Assembly (NCBI RefSeq): GCF_921293095.1
Contig: NC_060248.1
Coordinates: 11,240,744-11,304,743 of the forward strand
Source: Ischnura elegans
Taxonomy: Eukaryota; Arthropoda; Insecta; Odonata; Coenagrionidae
Reading direction: 5' to 3'
DNA: 64,000 nucleotides
Every line of letters begins with the position of its first letter. Within the stretch, counting starts at the first letter, position 1. A model generated the notes under the pieces. That model was not told the origin of the DNA, ran no database searches, and saw nothing but the letters and a program-made list of their open reading frames with translations. Shown piece by piece: positions 44,873-56,600 of the stretch. Position numbers and translations under genes: made by a program.

Positions 44873-45138
44873 TTAAGTGCGAAATCACGATTAGCATGTA
44901 TTTAAGTCCTATATGGTTCGGGGTAAAAACGAATTCCCATACCTATCCGTTCGACAAAATACCCCTCTTAATTTATTGTTTCTGCAGGACCTAGATATAT
45001 AATGGGGTTCTAACAAGATGTTCTCATTTTTGCTCTGAAAAATACCCATTCTCAACTGCTCAAACAATCGAAACCAAGCGCTCAACATCCAAGTCTCTTG
45101 CGGCTTTCAGCCTCATTTGTTTAACATCTGCGTAACGC

Positions 45139-45409
45139 CAGGGGCGTAGCCAGGAATTTCGTTCGGGGGGTCCAAAATAAGGGGTGAAAGTCTTTGAAAA
45201 ACAGGGTTCTAGATAATGGGTTTAAAACTAATAATAACCCTTTTTTATAACCGAAAAACTTCATTTGTTAAAGAAATATTTTTTTAAATTCACGATTTCT
45301 CAACATTTTGTTTTCTTCTATGAAGGAAAATTATTTTGTTTTTATATTTCGGGGGGGGGGGGGGGGTTCAGGACAACCCGGACCCCTCTCCCCCCTGACT
45401 ACGCCACTG
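45139..45409. mobile_element. hAT-like G-tract MITE (271 bp) inside a CR1 copy
   Basis: The ends CAGGGGCGTAGCCAGG and CTGACTACGCCACTG are inverted. The flanks CGTAACGC and CGTAACGA form an 8-bp duplication with one mismatch (45131-45138 and 45410-45417). Confidence 0.8.
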
Positions 45410-45465
45410 CGTAACGATTTCTGTTCTTCCGTAGCAGTGTTTGAGGAATCGCGCGGCTTTGGTTG

Positions 45466-45690
45466 ACCGGACTGGACGTCATCCATCATTCTTCTGCAGT
45501 GATATATCAGAAAACTACCGCATATAGGGTATTGAAATTCAGTTGAGTTTTTCGATATATTTTCGGGCGTGAAATTGTCGATTCTTTTTATATTGTTCAC
45601 GTTATTTTTCATTCCACTGCGTCTTCTTCCTTGATTCACGGTCAGAATCGACAAAACACGGATTCTAAGCGCATAAATGCATAATTGTTT
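45466..45690 (+). repeat. Dispersed ~225-bp repeat, copy 1
   Basis: The order of blocks CATCATTCTTCTGCAG, TTTTCGGGCGT, CACGTTATTTTTCATTCC and AATCGACAAAACACGG is repeated at 48410-48636. A 160-codon minus-strand frame runs through it and into the MITE, so it is not a gene. Confidence 0.6.
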
Positions 45691-46220
45691 GACTTTGTTT
45701 AAAAGATGTTTTTTGTATGTAGGACCAAAGGTTTTTAATTTGTTACCCCAGTCATGCTTTATTTCAAAGTCTTTAAAAAAGTTTTTGCAAAATGCACATT
45801 CCTGGCTTCTCACTATAGAAAGTGTAGAACAAATATTGCTATAAAATATTGATGTAAATGAATTATAAATACTACTTTAGTTGTTTTTTTTCATTTACGC
45901 ACTTGAGCGTTGTTAGTACAGATTATAAAGTCAATACAAAATGAGATACACTATATGTAAAGCATAATGTATTATTATTTTGGATGGTAGACTCAAACAG
46001 GTTATCCTTCGCGCCTTCCTAAAATTACTAAATTTTGCTATTGTCATGTAATTTGTGTGTGGAGTAATAAAATTAATATTATTATAAAAAAATTGCAGTA
46101 ACCAAATTGGAACATGTTCGCCACGTCACGCCGAGATTTCCTTTTGGTTGGTCATTGCTCCCAGCCAATTTGGTTGTCTACAATTTGTTTCTAGAATTTT
46201 CATTTCAGTTTGAAATAATC
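45691..46220. other. No recognisable gene
   Basis: AT-rich spacer; nothing recognisable. Confidence 0.5.
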
Positions 46221-46752
46221 ACGAGCGTGCTGCGCCCGCTCCCAGCGGGCTTCCCCCGCTCTTTTCAATGCAGGTCCACAGAGGGAAGGGTGCGTTTCTA
46301 ATTTTAAAATGTAGAAAAAAAGGCAGGGTCTTATGTACAAATTTAATTGGAATGTTCATGTATAAATTGAGGTCAGAGGACCTCTTTAAACACAACATTG
46401 GAAGTAATTACACTATCCTCTGTTAAACGCACATGGTGACTCATACTTACGTATCAACAGGAGACTTGAATGTGGAATCAGCCGAATTTTGATAAAAGTT
46501 ATTTAAAGAATGCGATATATTGTTGCAAATGATCAAATGTATCAGTTTGTGCGCCGTTAACGTCAGGAATATTTACAGTTTTTTTAAATTATTTAAAAAC
46601 CAATTTTAGGAATCAATAGCAATATTTAGGAAGTAAGGTATGCCGTCGCATGTTCTATGATATATTCTGTGCATTTTGGTACCTCATTTGAAGAGTTTGG
46701 TTGCGTAAAGTTGAGAAAAAGGTATCTATACAGTAGAAATAATATAGAGGAT
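46221..46752 (+). repeat. Dispersed 535-bp repeat, copy 2
   Basis: It is nearly collinear with 8688-9223 in the same orientation, 37.5 kb away. Confidence 0.75.
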
Positions 46753-48409
46753 ATGTAAGTCACAGTGTGGCAGTAAGGAAGAAATTAAGGGGAAGGGATA
46801 TGGTGAGGGAGGAGGGCAGATTTTGGGGTTTTATGCGTTTCAGAATGCAAAGGGGAATAGTTCCAGAGATCTTGATGCAAACTATTGTTCGTCGATGCCA
46901 GAGATTTTTCAAAGGTTATTAAGCCAGCCTTGAGTTCAGTTAGAATTGGGGTAATTTTCAAGTCTTTCCCCATATCTTTGTTCCGTACGAACTACGGATC
47001 CCCAACGATCTTTCTAACAATTTTATTTTCGGGTTCCATTTTCTGCTCACGCATTCGAACAATCTGGGTGGTCGCAAGGCGCATCGCTGCGCTCATCCAC
47101 GCCATCAAAAATTCAGGCATCAACTCCTACGTAACCGCACCGTGTAACAAGAAGGGCTTTTGCCCCCAACAAGTTATATCCGCCCGATCGAAGCGCCGAA
47201 AAAATCCAAGATTACTCTTCCATCAACTGTAATTTCCGTCCCAACGATATAACTTCATTTTCTCTCCCTTCACGTTCCGTAAAACACGCAGCAGCTATCT
47301 TCTACTCACGTCACTCTCCTTGCAATCCCTAGCTAACTCACTACCGCAACTGTGCAATGCATTCTTCTACCTTCCACCCATTACCAGAGCTATCCTTCAC
47401 CTATTCAATCTATTAACTCACGTAAATAAATAAATAAATAAATAAAATTAGAATTTCATAATACGACCGGCTTCACGTGCATACTTTTCGATCGTCAGGA
47501 TATTTTTGCTTTTTTTTCCTCCTTGCGTGTGTGTTATGTAGCTGTTTATTTATTAACCATACCACGATAAATGTGAAAAAAATAAAATGTAGGCTCCCGA
47601 CCACATTTAATTTAGAGGTATTAGCAAATGATGTCAAATCACGTTCTTTTCATAAAAATGGCGCCGAGATGTGCCTAATAAGCTTGAAAAAGTATAAGTT
47701 TGTACGTAAAAGCACTGCATAGTTCCCTTCTGAGTTTATTTTAACATGCTTTTTAACATCGATGCATTTCATGTATGACGCAAAACCATTTTTTGATAAA
47801 AGCATGCGAAAAGTACCCATTCGTTTTTCATTTCACTTTTAAAACTTTTGAACAATGGCACCGGCCCAACAATAGAGCAACAAAAATCGATGACTCTTCA
47901 TCAATACCGTGCCGAAATCTTATAAATACACTTACTTACGCGTCCATAGGACGGCGTGTTCCGATAAAGCGATGCAAATGGTGTTGACGGTAAAGAGCTT
48001 CGCACCAATGTGTTCCGCGCACCACATGTAGCATAAGAGCACTTTATCTGCAAATGTTTTGAATGTACCTAAGCTTCTTATAGTTTACTTGTTTCGTTAT
48101 AACTTGCCAATAATCCAATTACACAACAATCGTACCACAATACCTAGATTCGCCCCAAAAACGGACGTCGATGATAACGCGAATAGGGTATAGAAAGCGC
48201 AGTGTCAACTCCCATTTTATTGACTCCTCCACCTATAACGTAAGTGAAACTTTGAGTAATCGTGAAAATGTCCCAAATAACCCCATCGCCTTTCATCGAA
48301 TGCCTTACCTGAAGTGTAAAGGGAGGTTACAGAATAAAAATTAGCTATAAATATGTACTAGGATTAACGAAAAAAATACATTCACACTTCGCGGGGTACA
48401 TAGAAAAGA
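46753..48409. other. No gene; foldback fragment and (AAAT)n
   Basis: A half-arm related to the foldback elements (TCTGGGTGGTCGCAAGGCGC, then CACCGTGTAAC) lies at about 47040-47145. An (AAAT)n run is at 47423-47448. No coding evidence. Confidence 0.45.
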
Positions 48410-48636
48410 ATAGCGTTAGCCGGACGACATTCATCATTTTTCTGCAGACATGTAACAGCAAACTACAGCCCTTTGAAATTGATTTGAGACTTATCGATTT
48501 ATTTTCCGGCGTTCAATTATCAATTCCACATCATGTCCACGTTAATTTTCATTCCGAGGAGTCTTCTGCAACGATAAAACTAGAATCGACAAAACACGGT
48601 TTCGAAGCGCATGAAAAAATTGAGTTATACACTGAA
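48410..48636 (+). repeat. Dispersed ~225-bp repeat, copy 2
   Basis: It corresponds block by block to 45466-45690 in the same orientation, with substitutions. The reading frame open in copy 1 is not kept, which argues against a coding role. Confidence 0.6.
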
Positions 48637-48805
48637 CGTTCCTAAGTTTCACGTTAATTTTTCCTTAAATTTAAAATCGACCAAACCCCTCGCTATATTT
48701 CTCCATGTTCCCGCGCGCATTGACGCACGAGTACAGTAATCTCACGATGAGAGATCCGCAAGGATGATATATTTCGATTTTTTTTCATTAAGCGGCCTCA
48801 ACTTA

Positions 48806-49233
48806 TGCCTCGTTCACATTACGATTGTCCGAGCGATCGTCCTAACGACAGTTGGCCGAACTAGCAGTGTGAATGCATGTCCTGACAATAGTTGACGTAG
48901 TTCCGAACGTTGCCACTTAACGATGGTTAGAAGCTGGGAGACCGGAAACGGATGCGCCAAGAGAAAGACGAAAAGTTCGTGAAGCTTTATTTTTTTCATG
49001 GATTTGTCCTAGGAAGGAAGAATATCCTAGAAGTACATATACGTAATACACATATATAAGAAATACACGTTGAACACAGTCTTGTCCCTTCATACCTCAG
49101 CAGCTTTGTTAACCGTCAATTTCCCGTTCACTTTAGATGTCAGCACTAGAGGGCAGCACAGGTTTTAACAATCGTCGTGTGAATGCACGATAGTTCCGAC
49201 AATCGCTGGAACAATCGTAATGTGAATGAGGCA
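48806..49233. mobile_element. PIF/Harbinger-like MITE with TGCCTC ends (428 bp)
   Basis: The ends TGCCTCGTTCACATTACGAT and TCGTAATGTGAATGAGGCA are inverted, flanked by TTA on both sides (48803-48805 and 49234-49236). Inner blocks CGATCGTC and AACAATCG are also inverted. The ends differ from the AGGCC group, so this is a separate family. Confidence 0.7.
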
Positions 49234-49294
49234 TTAGAGAACCCGCTACAGAGCTTTAAATCGCCATCCTCACGTCCTTTGGAGAGGCACGTGG

Positions 49295-49362
49295 CTGCAC
49301 AGAGCTGGCTCACTTGACTAAACATGCGAAAGGTCCTCGGTCGATACCCTGCGCAAAAGATA
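49295..49362 (+). repeat. Possible tRNA-derived SINE fragment
   Basis: GCTGGCTCACTTGACTAAAC is weakly A-box-like, and GGTCCTCGGTCGATACCC is B-box-like (consensus GGTTCGANTCC with changes). The spacing fits a tRNA head, but no body is recognised. Confidence 0.3.
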
Positions 49363-50986
49363 AGGACATTAACCTCGATACAAATGGCATTGATAACCAG
49401 TTGAGTTTTTTAAAGCTTGTTCACGATCGTGCAGGTATGTTTGGGAAATGGGCCCACATATATTAACGCAATCATATTGGAATTTTTAGAATAAGCAGAG
49501 GAAACCCTTTGCAACATTTAGTTCTACTCCGGGCGTAAACATTTTTTATTCTGAGAAATAAAAAAATAATGTGCAAACTTAAGATACAGGCGTCAGCTGG
49601 TAAGGGCGAACTTTGTAAAACTTGAAAATTTCAAGACGATTTCGTAAGTTTTTTTAAACAAGAAATGCGTCATAAAAAAGGCCGGTGGAATGAGGGTGGT
49701 GCGTTTAGCTAAACGTGAAGTTCGAGTCAGAGGTGGATTGAGGGTGAGGGAGAGGGCGACCGCCCCTATGTAATACCGGGAAAAAAATCTGCAAACATAG
49801 GAAAGATGGTAATCATTCGGGTAGTCCAATGCAAGTTTGCATCCCACCGATTCTAAAAACAATGTTTGAAGATAATGGAAGACCGAAGTGCAAGAACCAG
49901 ATAATTACCACTTTTTGCTAATTCACGCTGATAACGAATTTCAGCGGACCACCGTTCTATTTTGTTATGAACGAGATTTCGTTATATTCATAATAAAGGA
50001 TTTTGCTACATACACCTCAGGATTGTCAGATTAAATTCTGTAAATCGTCTTCATTCAAGCAACAGTTCCATAGAGTTCCAATGGACTCAAAGAATAGTAC
50101 GTAATAGCAGGGATTTCGTATCATCCGTAATAGTTACATGCGGGAAAATTAAAATAGGCTATCATAAACATGTCCAAGGGATCGGGAACTCACCTCGTCA
50201 TAGGCGGGATTTTGTTACATGCGTGATCGTTAGAAGCGAGTTTTACTGTGTTTAATTCCTGCAAATACGAGAAGCCCCTCCTGCCCTTTAGCAGCAAACA
50301 TTGTTACGTTCAACAATAAGTTCAGAATAAGTTCAGCCGACATTGTCGTAAAATTTTGTTCCACTCTCTGCGTGCAAGAACCATTTTTTTCTCATTTTTC
50401 TCCAAACTTCTCCTTTAGTTACTATCTCGTTCTTGGACTCATTTCTTCGCTTCGAGAACAACTAAGTTGCCGCTTGTCTATGAGCATCCACACTAACGCT
50501 GAGAGGCATTGTATGCCACCAAAGCCCCTAAAACAAAGGCTTGAATCCGCCCCTGGTGTGGAGAAAATACTAAGCGGAAAATAGCTGAAGTATTTGTAAA
50601 ATATCACGGACGGCGGTAATTTGAGAAGCCAAATAAAACTTTTCAATGACGAGGGCCATTTAACAGAACATGCGGTCGGTGCCAAAGAGAAGAGCATGAA
50701 ACTCAACTCACGCGGTAACGAAAACCGGTCCGAGTCCCTTCAACATTCCTCTGTACCGATGCTGTTTTCATGAAAAGGCTCTTGGAAAATCTGAGAGACA
50801 CTGCCGAAACTTTCGTTGGTGCATGAAAGTGAGAGGAAGGCATGAAAGAGGCATCGCGTGCCTCGAGGAGAATACCTTCCACATATCCCCCCCTCAACGC
50901 CAAGGGCCTTCGCACAACAGAGCAGAGAGAGACCATAGAACTATTAAGAGAGAAGCGACTTTTTGAAAGCCCTGCCGTACTAATAT
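49363..50986. other. No recognisable gene
   Basis: A solo element end CTTGAATCCGCCCCTG lies at 50550. A 96-codon minus frame at 50703-50993 lacks motifs. Confidence 0.45.
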
Positions 50987-51520
50987 CCCACATAGCACAA
51001 AATATCTTCTAGGTGTCTACAAAATATCTAGAACGTCTTCAGCTAATGTCTAGAAAATATCTTGTAATATCTTCTAGAGATCTAAAAGATATTTTGTAGA
51101 TATCTGAATGTCCACTTTTCTGATATCTACAAGATATCTTTGAGAAGATATTTTCTATACATTCATATTCAAATTGGATCCATTGAGAAAATTCAGGGTA
51201 AACGATTCGCTAATGATCTCAGCCAACATAGGAGGATTTATGGGGGGTGCAAGGTAGCTCGTGCCCCCCCAGATGGTTTAAAATTAGGCAAGAATTTCAA
51301 CACAGTTTATCAAAATGATCGTTTTATTTTGTGTATTACAGAGCCTCAATCAGTGGAATAGCGAGTGAGTGGGTCTGGGGGGTCCGGTTCCCCCCAGTTT
51401 TTCATATATATACATTTCAATACATTGAAGATATTTTCTAGACATCTAGAATATATTTAAGATATCCAAGGCATTGAAGATATTTTCTAGATATCTAGAA
51501 GATATTTTGTGCTATGTGGG
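50987..51520. mobile_element. MITE with CCCACATAGCAC ends and AGATATCT repeats (534 bp)
   Basis: The ends CCCACATAGCACAAAATATC and its inverse GATATTTTGTGCTATGTGGG are perfect inverted repeats. Each end is followed by variants of CTAGATATCTAGAAGATATTTT. A G-rich block at about 51225-51395 in the middle may be a further insertion. No target duplication is obvious and the superfamily is not assigned. Confidence 0.72.
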
Positions 51521-51759
51521 CAGGAGCTAAAACTAAGAAGAGCATTTTCGTTCGTGATAGAATCGTTTAGACAGAAAGATTCATTGGAAGGAACAGAATG
51601 AAATGAATCATGCAAATGCTCCTCTGGTGAGATCGTCCGAAATTGTTCAAAACAAACGACGAATCCAAATCTACTTGAGTTATTTGTGTTCGGCTGCGTT
51701 GCCAGTGAATCGAGTGATGCAGCTGCCAGCCGAATTCACCGAAAATTGATCGTTCTTAC

Positions 51760-52070
51760 CAGGGGCGCAGCCAGGAATTAAAGCTTGGGGGGGGGGGGGG
51801 GGGGTTAGGTGCAACTAATACCGGAGTGTGTTGGGGCATGGAATATCCACCAGGATAAGCGGTATGTGCGAGATTAAAAAATTGCGGAATTTTTAAGATA
51901 AATGGTTCAAAATAGTGAGTTTAACGGCTTTCTGAGGGATATTTTATTAATACTAACACTATTCTATTTGTAATATCCATCCAATCAAGTAAAATGGATT
52001 AAACTTAAATATTTCTCTGAGCTCTGGGGGAGGGTTTTAACCCCCAAAACCCCCCCTCGCTGCGCCACTG
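51760..52070. mobile_element. hAT-like G-tract MITE (311 bp) with exact 8-bp duplication
   Basis: The ends are CAGGGGCGCAGCCAGG and CTCGCTGCGCCACTG. The flanking GTTCTTAC is exact (51752-51759 and 52071-52078). A G run of 18 lies just inside the left end. Confidence 0.88.
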
Positions 52071-52078
52071 GTTCTTAC

Positions 52079-53516
52079 TGAACGATGGTAGCAGATTTGG
52101 ATTATGCGAGAATAGTGACCAGGAAAATTTGGTGACTTGAAGTTTTACTTTTGTTTGCCATCTGTAAAAGACGGGTTGGGTGTTCGTAATGCAGATTGGT
52201 AGACCAAATGAATGAATTTTAAAGCGGTGAACTATATTGGCATCATTTTGTGAACATTAGACTTTATTTGAAATAAAATAAACAGTTCATCTATGATGAA
52301 ATTAAAAAAAAATCAATTGGGTCCACTACATATAAGTCATGAATTCGCAGATTTATTTCAGTCCAAGGAATCGCGTATTTAAATGATTTCGTACATTATG
52401 AACGATTTGAAGAATAGAATCACTGTCTCAAGTCAAATCACCTGAACCGAATCCTCAAAATGAACCGTAACTCCAACCCCTAAAACGAAGACAATTGAAA
52501 AAGGGAACACAATCATTCATATTACATTCGTAAACGTAAGCGCTATTATTTCAGATTGTGGTAAATTATAAAATAATCCGAAACCATATTAGAGGGAGGA
52601 AGTCTTCTCTACATGCCTAAGTATACACATAAATACTTTCATATATGACAGGAATTTTCTTAAAATATTTCATTTTCCTGCTCTTCCGATCGCAACTCTT
52701 TCATTGTTTTGCGAACTTTGATGGCGGCCGCGGTGAACTTGGAGCAACAATGGAAGTTCCCTTCATGAATACAAAAAGAGAAAACACAAAAAAAGACACG
52801 TGATCGCACCTGTGGCAACCATAGCGTGGGCCCGAGAAGTCGAAGGCCCGTGGCTCAGGTCTCTTTTTCGTTCTCTTATACGCAAACTCAATTTTACCAT
52901 CCAATTTACACCTGAAGATATTGCCAAGTTAAATGACGTCATTTTGAATGATTTTTCATCTCAAACGAAGAAGGCAATCAACAATTTTAAATAAATACGA
53001 CAAAACATAGTTGTAAATAATGGCGAAGTCCTTTTTATAATAACTATTACTTGAATGACCACATTAATGAAAGTGATTTAGAAACTGATAACGAATAATT
53101 TGCCCTTTTCAATACGGAAGAATTACAAGTAAATATTACCTTCAAAGTATCAGTTTGCGGTTATTCGAATACGCACAGTTTTTTTTATGAAAAACCTTAA
53201 CTTCGGATGACGACATTAAACTTCGGAGAAACCACCGCTTAAGGCAGTTTTACCAGTAAAATACTGTCATAGATGAATCTGACTAACACAAATTTCAAAA
53301 GGCTCAACTGAAATTGAGCTCGACAACGTTTTTTCTTCTTTTATTCCACCCGATATACTACCTCTAACAATCCCTACCCAGCTCTCGCCTATGACTAACA
53401 ATGGTGCGTATTTTCTATACGAACGCACGCTGGTTTTTTTTTGTCGAGCATCACACTCGAATCTTTAGCAAACAGCGGAGAGGACTAAAAGTGGCCCCAC
53501 CTATCTCTCTCTCCAG
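52079..53516. other. Sequence upstream of the first recognised cuticle-gene exon
   Basis: AT-rich. It ends in TATCTCTCTCTCCAG, a strong splice acceptor, so it is intron sequence in this gene model. I found no exon encoding the initiator Met and no promoter here. Confidence 0.5.
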
Positions 53517-53689
53517 AACCCGTTCCTGCTCGCCCTAATGGTGGTGTCGCTGGCCGGCGCGCAGCAGCTGCAGCAACGCGGATTCGTCGGTGGGCAAGGT
53601 CGGCCCGGGGCGGCCGCGCTACTGCAACAGCAGAGGGGCGGAGGGGGGAATGTGGGGGTCCGGACCACGCAGCAGCAACCCGCGTTCAG
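53517..53689 (+). CDS. Cuticle gene exon: signal sequence and Gln/Gly-rich start
   Basis: The exon follows TCTCTCTCTCCAG and ends before GTGAGG. It encodes NPFLLALMVVSLAGAQQLQQ, then glycine- and glutamine-rich sequence to TTQQQPAF and a split Arg. It opens in phase 0, with the Met-encoding exon missing upstream. Signal cleavage is likely after AGA. GC content is much higher than in the flanks. Confidence 0.85.
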
Positions 53690-56600
53690 GTGAGGCAGGA
53701 GATGGACCACGAGAGAGCATGGCTGGCGGAGAGTTTGAAAACACAGAAATGGGACGCGGATCGCGAGATGCTGCTCTCCGAGCGACCGACCCTAGTAGCA
53801 ACAAAAGGATTATATCTAGATTTAATACGTATCATAGTATACACTGTACACATATTATATCTGTATAAAGTACATCCAAATGTCCTCTACGGCGCAGACA
53901 ATATCTAGATATTATACGTATTATATCTGCTGCCATAATATGGATTTTATATAGATTAAATGCATATAACTTGTCGTAAATCTGTATAGGAGACCGGGGC
54001 AGGTTTTCGCATTTTTTTAAATTTATTTTTTATTTTGTTCCCCTGCATATTTACAATTACCAAAGGCGTGCCATAACAATTAGTAGTATATCACCTGCAA
54101 TTAGAATTTATTGTAACATATGAAATATATGTACCTGTTTGTAAAAATATAAAGAAGTAAATGTAAGTCACGTGCGAAAACGTGCCCCGTGGCATGTTTT
54201 CGCGTAGCAATAAGTTATACTGGGGCAAGTTTTCGCATACACTAAAATATAACCGAATGGAAAATAAGAACACATATGTCAGGAGGTAACTGTATATTTA
54301 ACACAAATGCATTAAGAAAGTTCAGCAAAACTCAGAATCATTGTCGCTCTCACAGTTAAGGCAAACAAAAAATAATGATTCCCCTTTGATGCAAGAATCG
54401 TGTGCCCATCTTTTGCAGCGAGTGCATTTGACCCACTGCTCGCTAGATTTGGAATTAATAAATTTTTCCAAGCAGTAAATGCACGTACAGTCGGTCTCAT
54501 ATTCATCAATGGAATGGATTTGAAATAGATTTTTATTTACTGACTTTGCCATTTTTCCATCGTTCTTCATTGTCTCTTTGTTCACCTTTTTCTGTTTCTT
54601 TTTTCCTTGCTGTAGCTTTTGCCATTTCTGTTTAGCTCGTTCCTGTTCCATATTTAACTGATTCTTAAATAGCCGAATTTCTTTTTTTTTCACCATTACC
54701 TGGTTTTCTTTCTGGGTCGAGCTTTTTCGAACGGCCTGACATCCTCTGGCGATGTACAAGAAGTAGCAGTAGTTGTAGGGATGTTTTCAGCTAACTGATC
54801 CAAATTAAATTCAGTGGAACAGTTTTCAACATTGATCTCAGTTGGATCAAGCCTATCCGTGAAATAACTTGGCATGAAGTCGGTGTCAGTAAACACCAAC
54901 TGATTCCAAGGGGCACTTTTTCGATGGCGAAAACTTGCCCCGCATCGTATTCGAAAACCTGCCCCGTCGCCATTATTTTACTTTAAACCAACCTAAAATG
55001 GTGATAATAAATAATGCTTTGTCCAATACCTATATCGTTAAACACAGCAGTTAATGCTCAATCGAAATATATTATTAAAACAAGGTACAACTGAAACGGT
55101 ATATGTTTGTTTTTAGTTTAAAGTAGGGCAGAAAAAGTTACTCACATGAGTAAAAATCAACAAAAGGTGACACTCCTCCACAACACTTGCGTCCCTGTCC
55201 TTGAAACTCACAAAACAGCCGTCGATGCATAGGCGCATCATTCGAGTACGATTTGTGTTGCGCTATAGCGGATAGTTTAGGAGGTAAAGTCAATGCGAAA
55301 ACGTGCTCCATGCGAAAACATGCCCCGGTCTCCCCTACATATCTTGTACATGTCTCATGATCCCTGGTTACGCCGTAAGGATATTATTTGTATATTTTAA
55401 AGATTCTGGTATTCATCAAGGACCATGGATCATCCAACATGCATAAAATATGTATAATGTACATATTTGCAAATCCGTACACCGATGTATTTCGAAATCT
55501 TAAAAATATACAGATATAACCCTTTTGGTGCTACCAGGGGAAGCAGTGATTTCCGAAACGGCGCTCAATCGCAGTCGTTCTCGACAAACATTTCATTCAT
55601 GCTTCCAATCAAAGAAATATTATAAAAAGATTCATTTTAAAATATAAAAAAATAATTAAAATTTGATGATAAAATATAAAAAGCAAACAAACAAGAGATC
55701 GATTAAGTAATCAATACTTCGGTTGTAAAACATCGAGTAATTCGCAATATCTATCATTTGACATAGTGAAATAGACTAGAACTTTTCATTATGTTAAATA
55801 TCCAAGATTACCGGTGAATTGCGCCGGAAACTGTATCTTTTATTTTTCATTTGGAATTTCAATTTTTTAAACGCCATTTATTTGCAGATCCAGAACAATT
55901 AATATAAAATTTGCGGATATTAACATCAAGCTTTCATTTAATATGAAATAAACTATTTAAATCATATATTCTTGTCGTTTTTTTGGAAATTGTACCATGG
56001 ATGTGGCACTATCAAGGCAAAATAATGACGCGAGTGTCAACGCACCATGGTCGGTAGTAAATTGTCCGCGTGAAAAGTAAATTTTCTATTGCTATCTCGT
56101 GGTTTTAATAAATAATGTCGCAGGCGTAAAAATGCACACCTCTAAGCTGCGATAGACTTCTTCGAGGTCTTTTTTTCTCGCTCAAAGACGGACATGAGGT
56201 CATTATGACTATATTCAGGTAAGACGACCTATATTAAATAGGATTCACCTTAGTCACTTATATTAAGAAGGTTGAAAGCTTTTAATATTCATCTGAAAAA
56301 GTTACACGATGCTTTTATTTTTTTCATAGCATGAAGTAGAAAATCAAATTCCTTGGCGCCGGGGTTTGGGGGATAAACCCCCCCCCCCCCAGTGCTCAGA
56401 GAAATTTTTAAGCTTAATCCATTATACTTAATTGGATTGATATTACTAATAGAATAGTGTAAGGATCGCTAAAATATCGCTCAGAAAGCCGTAAAACTCA
56501 CCATTTTGAACCATTTCTCTTAAAAATTCCGCAATTTATTAATCTCCGTATCTACCGCTTATCCTGGTGGGTATTCCATACCCCCGCAAACCCCCCCAAC

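Larger units (their letters stand above)
44584..45462 (-). pseudogene. CR1-like copy interrupted by two DNA elements
   Basis: The CTACATCTACATACTAACCC 3' end, untranslated region and reverse transcriptase tail run in order from left to right on the minus strand, broken at 44659-44872 and 45139-45409. The right (5') break lies near 45462 where unrelated repeat sequence starts. Confidence 0.72.
53790..55540. mobile_element. Older MITE that contains the pogo-like element
   Basis: The left end CCTAGTAGCAACAAAAGGAT and the right end CCTTTTGGTGCTACCAGGGG are inverted relatives. Both are followed by TATATCT-rich sequence (TTATATCTAGAT and ATACAGATATAA). Without the insertion at 53989-55335 it would be about 400 bases. 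No target duplication was recognised. Confidence 0.6.

Noticed and set aside
45331..45813. 160-codon minus-strand frame
   Set aside because: It spans a MITE end, CR1 sequence and a dispersed repeat; the second copy of the repeat is not open.
53538..53540. Start codon of the cuticle gene at this ATG
   Set aside because: It would leave only MVVSLAGA as the signal sequence, while the frame stays open through NPFLLAL to a strong acceptor, so an upstream Met exon is more likely.
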